Below the pieces are notes generated by a model. The model saw only the letters and a program-made list of their open reading frames with translations. It did no database searches and had not been told where the DNA came from. From assembly GCA_944331915.1 (NCBI GenBank), contig CALVIR010000006.1:1-44564 (forward strand): a stretch of DNA of 44,564 nucleotides, written 5' to 3'. The stretch comes from an uncultured Bacilli bacterium (GTDB lineage: Bacteria > Bacillota_I > Bacilli_A > RF39 > UBA660). The first letter of the stretch is position 1, and each line of letters opens with the position of its first letter. A program made the translations under genes and the position numbers. Below are positions 16,602-23,930 of the stretch, one piece after another.

Positions 16602-17048
16602 TTATCTATTTTCTAAACTAATAGTATCACGCAATTCCATCATGGCACTAGTTATTTCTCGTTCAATCTCTGTTAGAGCTCTTTTATCTATATTACTTAA
16701 TATAGTAAATTCCTTAACTGTATCTATTTCTATTTTTCCCCAAATAATACCACTTTTAACTTTTAAGTCATTAAACATATCTGGAGTAATACTATCAAAG
16801 AAATAACCAATAACTACTCTATCTCTTCCTATAATTAATCTTTTATTAGTAACTGCAACAACAGCAGTTCCTAAAATATTAAAAGAACTAGCATTTTTTT
16901 GCGCATAAAATGCATATTTTATTTCTTCATCATCATGAAGATGTTCTAAAATAATTCGCGAATTCTTATCAAGTCTCCATCCCACAGTCATTCCATATTT
17001 TCTTTTAAAACTTGTTAACTGCTCTTTTAATATTTGTTCATTATTCAT
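16602..17048 (-). CDS. Bacterial PH-domain protein (YokE/bPH_3-like)
   Basis: The core AFYAQKNASSFNILGTAVVAVTNKRLIIGRDRVVIGYFFDSITPDMFNDLKVKSGIIWGKIEIDTVKEFTILSNI has the pattern of bacterial PH domains, especially the VVAVTNKRLIIG strand pair followed by the short helix of the domain end. Family members are cytosolic or membrane-side modules with no agreed role. Length is 148 residues with a short helical arm at each end. It follows the thioredoxin-like gene by ten bases, so they are probably co-transcribed, and it is followed by a terminator. Confidence 0.6.
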   Translation of the reverse strand: MNNEQILKEQLTSFKRKYGMTVGWRLDKNSRIILEHLHDDEEIKYAFYAQKNASSFNILGTAVVAVTNKRLIIGRDRVVIGYFFDSITPDMFNDLKVKSGIIWGKIEIDTVKEFTILSNIDKRALTEIEREITSAMMELRDTISLENR

Positions 17049-17058
17049 AAACTATCTC

Positions 17059-17619
17059 CTATTCATCAATAAAACCATATTCTTTAAAGAAATTAACTAT
17101 AGTATCTTTTTCTTGTAGTCCTTCTAATTTATCGACAATTTCATCATCTTGAACTACCATTAAGATTGGTGTCCCAAAACCATCACTAAAGTAATCATCT
17201 GATTGAACTAAATCAGCTAAACCATCACTATCTAATTCATCAGTATTTAAATAATTAATTTTAACTCCATATTCATAAACAATATTTTTTACAAGGGGTT
17301 CTTCTTGTTGACAATAATAACATGTAGGTCTTGCTATATAAATTATAGAAGCATCTTTATCACTTTTTAAATCTAAATATTCATCAATATCAATCTCATT
17401 TAAATCAGCTTGTTCACTTTCTGGAATATCACTACTTGTACTACTACCACTACTAGAATCATTATTGCTAGAATTATTTTCATCAGTAACAGTAGAACTA
17501 CTACCATTATTATCACATGTTTGTAATTCTGATGTAAAGTAGCTAGCACCAAAAACAATAATTAGAACTAAAGCAACAATTACACCACTCTTTATTTTTT
17601 CAATCGTTTCTTTTTTCAT
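17059..17619 (-). CDS. Membrane-anchored thioredoxin-fold protein
   Basis: Residues 12-29 (GVIVALVLIIVFGASYFT) form one membrane anchor, 35-70 are a Ser/Asn/Asp-rich linker, and 75-186 have a thioredoxin fold. The redox motif is C100-Y-Y-C103 in ARPTCYYCQQEEP, with the cis-proline region at FGTPILMVV. It should face the outside of the cell and reduce, oxidise or shuffle disulfides of exported proteins. This resembles small Bacillota thioredoxin-like proteins, but the partner cannot be told. CYYC is unlike the CGPC of housekeeping thioredoxin. It is transcribed divergently from the dehydratase operon. Confidence 0.75.
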   Translation of the reverse strand: MKKETIEKIKSGVIVALVLIIVFGASYFTSELQTCDNNGSSSTVTDENNSSNNDSSSGSSTSSDIPESEQADLNEIDIDEYLDLKSDKDASIIYIARPTCYYCQQEEPLVKNIVYEYGVKINYLNTDELDSDGLADLVQSDDYFSDGFGTPILMVVQDDEIVDKLEGLQEKDTIVNFFKEYGFIDE

Positions 17620-17780
17620 TATAATACCTCCCGAATGTAATTATATCATTAATGTTATTAAAAATTAAGCTTTATTAGATAATTTCTTCTAATTTTCACT
17701 TTTTAATAAATTTCTTGTCGATAAAATTAAATATAAATACCGCTTCAATATCATAGAGTATAAGGAAAGGTATGGTATTT

Positions 17781-18686
17781 ATGAAAATAGGACTTCCCAA
17801 AGCATTACTTTATCATTATTATGCTCCCTTATGGAAAGCATTCTTTGATGAGTTAAAAGTACATTATATTGAAAGTGAAGACACAACCTCAAAAACAGTT
17901 CTTTTAGGAAAAGAAAAAAGTATTGATGAAGCTTGTCTTGCTCTAAAGATATATTTAGGACATGTTGAAGAGTTAAAAGATAAGTGCGACTATATTTTAG
18001 TACCAAGAATTTACTCTTTAAAAAAGACAGAGCAAGTATGTACAAATTTTAATTGTTTATATGACTTAGTTAGAAACACTTTTAAAGATATAAAAATATT
18101 AAATTACAATATTGATGTAAAACATCATAAAAGTGAAAAAAGTGCTTTCTTAAAAATAGGTAAAGATTTAGGTTTTAGTGTTATGGAAGCAGCAAGAGCC
18201 TATAATCTAGCGAAAGAAATAGAAGATGCTTACTATCTTAATGAGGTAAAAAAAGCTAAGAAGGTACTAGCAAGTGAAAAAACAAAAATACTTTTAGTAG
18301 GACATCCTTACATTTTAAAAGATAATTTAATTGGTAAAAGTATTATTAACTACTTAGAAAAAAACAATATCGCTCTTATTTACAGCTATCAAATAAAAGA
18401 AGACTTAATTGAATATAATGCCAATAAAATTTCTCCACGAATTCATTTTACGATGAATAAACGTGACTTAGCAGCCTTTAACTATTTTCATGATAAAGTT
18501 GATGGCACTATTATTTTAACCGCTTTCCCTTGTGGACCTGATTCTCTAAGTAATGAGATGATTTTACGCAAAAGAGGAAAACACCCTCTCCTCTTATTAA
18601 CCTTTGAAGATTTAACTAATAATACTGCTGTTATCACAAGATTAGAAAGCTTTTTAGATATGTTAAAAGGAGGAATTCATCTATGA
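17781..18686 (+). CDS. DUF2229 acyl-CoA dehydratase activase-related protein
   Basis: The opening MKIGLPKALLYHYYAPLWKAFFDELKV and the motifs DEACLALKIYLGHVEEL, VPRIYSLKK and, near the end, FPCGPDSLSNEM...RLESFLDML are those of DUF2229, a domain found with 2-hydroxyacyl-CoA dehydratase activases. In many Bacillota it is one part of a single protein of about 1000-1400 residues; here it is a separate 301-residue protein. ATG at 17781 is preferred to one at 17772, which touches the ribosome binding site. It is the first gene of a three-gene set, and its stop overlaps the next start (ATGA). The physiological substrate is unknown. Confidence 0.8.
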   Translation: MKIGLPKALLYHYYAPLWKAFFDELKVHYIESEDTTSKTVLLGKEKSIDEACLALKIYLGHVEELKDKCDYILVPRIYSLKKTEQVCTNFNCLYDLVRNTFKDIKILNYNIDVKHHKSEKSAFLKIGKDLGFSVMEAARAYNLAKEIEDAYYLNEVKKAKKVLASEKTKILLVGHPYILKDNLIGKSIINYLEKNNIALIYSYQIKEDLIEYNANKISPRIHFTMNKRDLAAFNYFHDKVDGTIILTAFPCGPDSLSNEMILRKRGKHPLLLLTFEDLTNNTAVITRLESFLDMLKGGIHL

Positions 18687-19759
18687 GACAATTAATCGCT
18701 TTTCCCCAGATGGGAAATTACTTTCATCCGTTTAGAAAGTTAATTACTAATACTACCCATTTAAAAGTAATAGAGATGCCTAGAATTACAAAAGAAACAA
18801 TTACCTTAGGAACTAAGAATAGTCCTGACACCGTATGTATTCCGTTTAAATATAATTTAGGAAACTTTATTGAAGCTTTAAATAAAGGCGCAACTATTCT
18901 CTTTCAAGCAGGAGGTGGTTGTAGATATCGTTATTATGCTGAGGTTCAAGAGACAATTCTAAAAGATATGGGATATGATTTTACAATGTATCAAATCTTT
19001 GAAAGAGATCATGTTAGATTTAAGGAAGCATATAATACGATGTTAAAGCTTAATCCCTACTTAACAAGACGAAAATTAATTAAAGAAGCATTAAGTGCTC
19101 TTTTATACATATATTATTTAGATAAAATTGATATTTATATTAGAAAAAAAGTGGGATTTGAAAAAGAAAAAGACAGTTTTAAAAAGATTAAAGATGAATT
19201 TATTAAAAAAGCGAATAAAGAAAATAGTATCGTTAAACTAGCAATTCTTTATAAAAAGACAAAAAGAAAATTACGACAAGTAAAAATAGATAAACCAAAG
19301 AATTGTTTAAAAGTAGGAATTATTGGTGAACTTTATACCTCGATGGAACCATTCGCTAATTATGAACTTGAAAAGTTACTAGCATCATATAATATTGAAA
19401 TAAAAAGATTTACAAACTTAAGTTATTTATTGTGGCAAAAAAAATTAAAGGAAAAGTATATGAAATTTAAAATTAGAAAATATTGTAAATATACTTTAGG
19501 AGCAGATGGTTTAGATAATGTTTATCGTGTTTACTATTTAAAGAAACATAAATATGATGGAATTATTCATATTAAACCAACGGGATGCACCCCAGAAATA
19601 GGAGCTATGCCAATTATTATGAATATTGCTAAAGATAATGATATGCCAATTATTTTCTTATCCTTTGATGAACAAACAGGAACGGAAGGATTAAATACAA
19701 GAATTGAAGCATTTTATGACTTATTAAAAATTAAAAAGGAGGCCGATAAAAATGCGTGA
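18683..19759 (+). CDS. 2-hydroxyglutaryl-CoA dehydratase D-component-like protein
   Basis: This protein is related to the HgdB/DUF2229 C-terminal segment of the large activase-related proteins. Conserved parts are NSPDTVCIPFKYNLGNF, GGGCRYRYYAE, IHIKPTGCTPEIGAMPIIMNI and FDEQTGTEGLNTRIEAFYDLL. The cysteines in VCIPF, GGCRY and TGCTPE are placed as iron-sulfur cluster ligands are in such proteins. It overlaps its upstream neighbour by 4 bases and its downstream neighbour by 8, so a stable complex is likely. The classic dehydratase removes water from 2-hydroxyacyl-CoA by a ketyl radical, but no partner subunit or CoA-transferase is present here, so that activity should not be assumed. Confidence 0.75.
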   Translation: MRQLIAFPQMGNYFHPFRKLITNTTHLKVIEMPRITKETITLGTKNSPDTVCIPFKYNLGNFIEALNKGATILFQAGGGCRYRYYAEVQETILKDMGYDFTMYQIFERDHVRFKEAYNTMLKLNPYLTRRKLIKEALSALLYIYYLDKIDIYIRKKVGFEKEKDSFKKIKDEFIKKANKENSIVKLAILYKKTKRKLRQVKIDKPKNCLKVGIIGELYTSMEPFANYELEKLLASYNIEIKRFTNLSYLLWQKKLKEKYMKFKIRKYCKYTLGADGLDNVYRVYYLKKHKYDGIIHIKPTGCTPEIGAMPIIMNIAKDNDMPIIFLSFDEQTGTEGLNTRIEAFYDLLKIKKEADKNA

Positions 19760-20705
19760 AGCCTATCTTGGAATTGATATAGGATCTATTTCAACTAAAG
19801 GTGTAGTTATTGATAAAGATAATAATATTTTAGCAAGTAGTTATCTATGGACTGAAGGAGATCCCATTAAAGCTGTGAAAAAGGTTTTAAAAGAATTAGA
19901 AGAAAGTTTAGATGATGATATCAAAATTGTGGCCATAGGAACAACAGGATCAGCACGAAAATTAATTGGAACTATGTTAGGTGCAGTCAGTATTAAAAAT
20001 GAAATTACTGCTCATGCGATTGGAACCTTATCAAGACATAATGATGTTAGAACAATTTTAGAAATTGGAGGACAAGACTCTAAGATTATTTTACTAGATA
20101 ATGGTATCGTTACTGACTATGCCATGAATACTCTTTGTGCTGCTGGTACTGGTAGTTTTTTATCTAGTCAAGCTAAAAGACTTGGTATTGCGGTTGAAGA
20201 CTTTGGTCCTATCGCTTTAACGAGTAAAAATCCTACTACAATTGCTGCTAGATGTACAGTTTTTGCCGAAAGTGATTTAGTTCATAAAATCCAAATGGGA
20301 TATAAGAAAGAAGATATTATTGCCGGTCTTTGTTATAGTGTCGCTAGTAATTATTTAAATAACGTTGGAAAAGGCAAGAAAATAGTTGGTCCCATTATCT
20401 TTCAAGGCGGTGTTTCTAAAAATGTTGGTGTAAAAAAAGCCTTTGAAGATTTATTACATGAAGATGTCATTGTTGATGAAGATGGCCATTTAATGGGAGC
20501 ATTAGGTAGTGCTATCTTAGCTAGAAAACAAGGTATAAAACAAGAATTTAATTTTAAAGTTAAAGATGCTAAATTTGAAACAACCGGTTTAATGTGTGAT
20601 AATTGTCCAAATCACTGTGAGGTAATTATTGTTAAAAAAGATAATAAAATTTTAGATACTTGGGGCAATAGATGCCCTAGAGGTTTAGAAAAAATAAAAG
20701 AGTAA
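19752..20705 (+). CDS. BadF/BadG/HgdC-type ATPase, dehydratase activase
   Basis: This ASKHA-fold ATPase drives one-electron transfer to a dehydratase. Phosphate and nucleotide loops are GIDIGSISTKG (residues 7-17), EIGGQDSKI and FQGGVSKNVGV. The cluster cysteines are C129 (LCAAGTGSF) and C168 (ARCTVFAESD), matching the pair that holds the bridging [4Fe-4S] cluster in HgdC dimers. Beyond the usual 260 residues there is a tail with C282-x2-C285-x3-C289 and C308, a probable extra metal or cluster site. GGAGG lies inside the previous gene's end, and the eight-base overlap couples translation. It is the last of three genes, ending in a shared terminator. Confidence 0.85.
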   Translation: MREAYLGIDIGSISTKGVVIDKDNNILASSYLWTEGDPIKAVKKVLKELEESLDDDIKIVAIGTTGSARKLIGTMLGAVSIKNEITAHAIGTLSRHNDVRTILEIGGQDSKIILLDNGIVTDYAMNTLCAAGTGSFLSSQAKRLGIAVEDFGPIALTSKNPTTIAARCTVFAESDLVHKIQMGYKKEDIIAGLCYSVASNYLNNVGKGKKIVGPIIFQGGVSKNVGVKKAFEDLLHEDVIVDEDGHLMGALGSAILARKQGIKQEFNFKVKDAKFETTGLMCDNCPNHCEVIIVKKDNKILDTWGNRCPRGLEKIKE

Positions 20706-20728
20706 CACAAAAAATTTATTACTCTTTT
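20697..20728. terminator. Bidirectional terminator built from two coding ends
   Basis: AAAAGAGTAA (20697-20706) and TTACTCTTTT (20719-20728) form a perfect 10-bp stem. Each arm contains the last codons and stop of one convergent gene, so the same bases code for both C-termini and end both transcripts. Confidence 0.7.
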
Positions 20729-21486
20729 ACTCTTGAGATAAACGTATATAAGCCATCACTATCAATGTTAAAGGTATAAACATAATTAGTAGTCTCTAAT
20801 AACTCATTAGTATTATTTTGATAATTATTAACCTCTTCATAAAGTAATATTGTCTTATCACTTTTTAAAGCTCTAGTAAGATGACTAACTAAATAAGAAC
20901 TACTTGTCCCTCCACCTTCCGTTATATAAGAAATATAACCATCAAGATCAGCATTATAGACATAGTACATAACGTTATGAATATCAGTTCTAATAGGGAT
21001 ACTTTTATCAATTGTCTCTTCATTACCAAATAAATCACGATAAGCAAGCTCTAACTTTTCATAAGGGATAAAAGAAACTACTAAAGAATTACTAGTAGTA
21101 TTAAGATTATATTGATAAGAAAAGCCTTCAATCATAGTTGTAACTGGTAAATTAACAGTACTAACCATTTCAAAGTCATCATTTTTTAAATTAAAATACG
21201 CTAAAGTAAGTTTACTCTCTAAAGAAGCGGTACTAACATTATAGTTATCACTTTCATACATAAAATACTTATATGCGGTATTATCATTTAAAATAACTTT
21301 ATCATATAAAGACTTAACTAACCTACTATTAATATCTAACTCTTCTACATTTATATTATTATCAGTCTCTTCATCACTAACAGTCTCTATAACAAAAAAT
21401 TCATTATAACCTATATAAATAGCTCCTACTAAAGTAGTTAGAAAAAAAATAACTACTAATATACTTAAAGTTTTATTCTGCTGCAT
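20719..21486 (-). CDS. Unknown protein with N-terminal membrane anchor
   Basis: Residues 8-28 (LSILVVIFFLTTLVGAIYIGY) form a membrane anchor or uncleaved signal, and the remaining 225 residues are polar and should lie outside the cell. Short strand-rich segments dominate (YNVSTASLESKLTLAYFNL, YQYNLNTTSNSLVVSFIPYEKL, YVYTFNIDSDGLYTFISRVKE). No catalytic motif or known domain is recognised. It stands alone, converging with the activase operon, with the ABC-F gene upstream on the same strand behind a terminator. Confidence 0.55.
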   Translation of the reverse strand: MQQNKTLSILVVIFFLTTLVGAIYIGYNEFFVIETVSDEETDNNINVEELDINSRLVKSLYDKVILNDNTAYKYFMYESDNYNVSTASLESKLTLAYFNLKNDDFEMVSTVNLPVTTMIEGFSYQYNLNTTSNSLVVSFIPYEKLELAYRDLFGNEETIDKSIPIRTDIHNVMYYVYNADLDGYISYITEGGGTSSSYLVSHLTRALKSDKTILLYEEVNNYQNNTNELLETTNYVYTFNIDSDGLYTFISRVKE

Positions 21487-21544
21487 CCTCTACTCTCCCT
21501 TGCAGAATAGATTATAACATGTTCAGAGTTATATAGTCAGAAAA

Positions 21545-21567
21545 AGACATATTGTTAAGATATGTCT
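21545..21567 (-). terminator. Terminator after the ABC-F gene
   Basis: On the - strand AGACATAT-7 bases-ATATGTCT is followed by TTTTTC. A second weaker stem (AGAAGA/TCTTCT, about 21579-21598) lies nearer the stop. Confidence 0.6.
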
Positions 21568-21596
21568 ATAGTTAGCAAAAGAAGACAAAACATCTT

Positions 21597-23186
21597 CTAT
21601 TTTGATTTTTGATCATAGTATTCATCAAAAGTTAATCTACGGTCAATAATTGAACCATCATCTAATATTTCAATAACTCTATTACAAACTGTTTGATTTA
21701 ATTCATGATCACGACTTGTTAAAATAAGTTCCCCACCAAAGTTTTCTAAACCTTTATTTAATGAGGTAATACTTTCTAGATCTAAATGGTTAGTAGGTTC
21801 ATCTAATAGTAGAAAATTAGGTTCTTCTAACATTAATAGACTTAACATAAGGCGAGCCTTTTCCCCTCCTGATAAAACTTTAACATTTTTAAAAACATCT
21901 TCACCTGAAAATAACATTCGCCCAAGAAAGCTTCGTAGATGAGTTTCATCATCAACCTTATAAAACTTAGAAAGCCATTCCATAATATTTTCATCATCTA
22001 AAAAGTAATTACTATTATCTTGAGGTAAATATCCTAAAGAAATTGTTTTTCCAAAGTTAATCTCCCCTTTATCATATTTAGTTATCCCTGCTAAGATATT
22101 AAAAAGTGTTGTTTTTGCTAAATCATTATTAGATATAAGAGCAATCTTATCTCCTTTTAACACCGTAAAAGATATTTTATCAAGAATCTTTTTACCATCT
22201 ACCTCTTTAACTAAATTAGTTACTTTAAGAATCTCTTTCCCAATTGGTTTTGTAATTTTAAAGTCAATAAAAGGATATTTTCTTGAAGAAGGTACAATCT
22301 CTTCAAGTTCAATTTTCTCTAACATTTTCTTTCTAGATGTTGCTTGCTTACTTTTAGAAGCATTAGCACTAAATCTAGCGATAAACTCTTGCAACTCTTT
22401 AATCTTCTCTTCTTTCTTTTTATTAGCATCTTTCATTTGTTTTAGCGCAAGGAGACTAGATTGATACCAAAAGTCATAGTTACCAACATATATTTTCATT
22501 TTACCATAATCAATATCAACAATATGGGTACAGACTTTATTTAAGAAATGTCTATCATGGCTAACAACAATAACCGTATTAGAATAGTTAATTAAAAATT
22601 CTTCTAACCAACTTATCGCTTCAAGGTCTAAACTGTTAGTAGGTTCATCTAGTAATAGGATATCAGGATTACCAAATAAGGCAGAAGCTAGTAGGACTTT
22701 TACTCTTAGTTTAACGGGAATATCTTTCATATCTTTATCAAAGTACTTATCACTAACTCCTAAATTAGTAAGTAAAATAGAAGCATCACTTTCAGCATTC
22801 CAACCATCCATATCAAGAAATTCTGCTTCAAGATCAGCTAGACGATATCCATCTTCCTCAGTAAATTCAGTATGAGAATAAAGTTCTTCTTTCTCTTTCA
22901 TTATTTTATATAGTTTCTCATTTCCCATAATAACAACATCTAAAACTCTAATATCATCATACTCATAGTGATCTTGTTTTAAAATGGAAACTCGTTCCCC
23001 TTTACTAATCGTAATATCTCCTGTTGTTGTTTCAATCTCTCCTGTAAGTAACTTTAAAAATGTACTCTTTCCGGCACCATTCGCACCAATAATACCATAG
23101 CAGTTACCATTTGTGAATTTTAGATTAACATTTTCAAAAAGCGTTCTTTTACCAAATTTTAAACTTACATTATTTACTTGTAACAT
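21597..23186 (-). CDS. ABC-F family ATPase (YkpA/YbiT-like)
   Basis: Two ABC cassettes lie in one soluble chain with no membrane domain. The first has Walker A GANGAGKST (about residues 34-42) and Walker B ILLLDEPTNSLDLE. The second has the degenerate Walker A-like SNNDLAKTT, signature VLSGGEKARLML and LLLDEPTNHLDLE. A charged linker (KQMKDANKKKEEKIKELQEF, about 250-275) joins them. ABC-F proteins bind the ribosomal E site and modulate translation; some protect against antibiotics. The first cassette lacks a perfect LSGGE (IPVKLRVKVLLA), as in the YbiT/YkpA branch. A resistance role is not supported by anything nearby. Confidence 0.85.
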   Translation of the reverse strand: MLQVNNVSLKFGKRTLFENVNLKFTNGNCYGIIGANGAGKSTFLKLLTGEIETTTGDITISKGERVSILKQDHYEYDDIRVLDVVIMGNEKLYKIMKEKEELYSHTEFTEEDGYRLADLEAEFLDMDGWNAESDASILLTNLGVSDKYFDKDMKDIPVKLRVKVLLASALFGNPDILLLDEPTNSLDLEAISWLEEFLINYSNTVIVVSHDRHFLNKVCTHIVDIDYGKMKIYVGNYDFWYQSSLLALKQMKDANKKKEEKIKELQEFIARFSANASKSKQATSRKKMLEKIELEEIVPSSRKYPFIDFKITKPIGKEILKVTNLVKEVDGKKILDKISFTVLKGDKIALISNNDLAKTTLFNILAGITKYDKGEINFGKTISLGYLPQDNSNYFLDDENIMEWLSKFYKVDDETHLRSFLGRMLFSGEDVFKNVKVLSGGEKARLMLSLLMLEEPNFLLLDEPTNHLDLESITSLNKGLENFGGELILTSRDHELNQTVCNRVIEILDDGSIIDRRLTFDEYYDQKSK

Positions 23187-23227
23187 TATACCACCTCACA
23201 AAACAATTAAATTTTAACAAAAAGCAA

Positions 23228-23257
23228 AAGAAAAAGAAAGTTATTTTAAGACTTTCT
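23228..23257 (-). terminator. Terminator overlapping the end of the EEP-like gene
   Basis: On the - strand AGAAAGT-9 bases-ACTTTCT followed by TTTTTC. The first arm contains the last codons of the EEP-like gene. Confidence 0.55.
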
Positions 23258-23888
23258 GATAACCAATTGAGGCTTCCATTGGATAGGCTTCAAAAGCTTT
23301 AGAATGTTCTACTAAGCCCACTAATTTATAAAACTTTTTACATTCTAAGTTATCTGATATAAAGAAATGATTTAACATCTTGTGACCATGTTCTTGATGA
23401 AAGCTTTGACCAACTGTACTAGATAAATCTTTTAGACCAAACTTTTCACAAAATCGAGTTATATTTATCCCTTCAGGAAATCTTCCTGCTACAATTCTTG
23501 ATCTTATATAGTAAGGAGAATCTTTATCACTATATTCACTAGTCATGTCCACAAATCTTTTAAAATCTGTAAGTTGTTTGCAATTAGTATTCATAATTGA
23601 TAAAGGTCTATTACCATAATAAATAACTATATTATTTTGTAAAGCGCTCCCCAATGAATTTGCCCGAAAACTCTTGCAGTCTTTACTTATTAATGTTACT
23701 AACTTATTATTGTCATTAATAGCATTATAGTTAGAATCATCAAAATTAAAACTAATATTATTTCCTTGTAACAAGATAATATCATAATCTTCTTCTAATT
23801 TTTCTCTTAAAATCTCTTTTTTCTTTTTGTCTTTAATAGGAATAAAGCCTGTTCCTAGGTTCATACTAAGTATTTTTAAATTTTTCAT
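23241..23888 (-). CDS. Endonuclease/exonuclease/phosphatase-fold protein, active site lost
   Basis: The order of strands resembles the EEP superfamily: LKILSMNLGTG, DYDIILLQGNN, IVIYYGNRPLSIMNT, RIVAGRFPEG, MLNHFFISDNLE and FEAYPMEASI. The catalytic residues expected at these places are mostly gone. N10 remains, but the Glu after LQ is Gly42, GDFN reads GRFP (135-138), the Asp before His is Asn173, and the final SDH is replaced (FEA). At 215 residues it is slightly short. The assignment depends on the pattern of motifs. It probably binds without cutting. It lies 43 bases from the P-type ATPase gene and could share its transcript. Confidence 0.45.
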   Translation of the reverse strand: MKNLKILSMNLGTGFIPIKDKKKKEILREKLEEDYDIILLQGNNISFNFDDSNYNAINDNNKLVTLISKDCKSFRANSLGSALQNNIVIYYGNRPLSIMNTNCKQLTDFKRFVDMTSEYSDKDSPYYIRSRIVAGRFPEGINITRFCEKFGLKDLSSTVGQSFHQEHGHKMLNHFFISDNLECKKFYKLVGLVEHSKAFEAYPMEASIGYQKVLK

Positions 23889-23930
23889 AATTTTCCTCCA
23901 AATGTTCTTTTATTATAATACAAATAATAT

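Noticed and set aside
21597-23186. ABC-F protein as an antibiotic resistance factor
   Set aside because: It looks like the housekeeping YkpA/YbiT branch; the linker is short and no resistance-type leader peptide or neighbouring resistance gene is seen.
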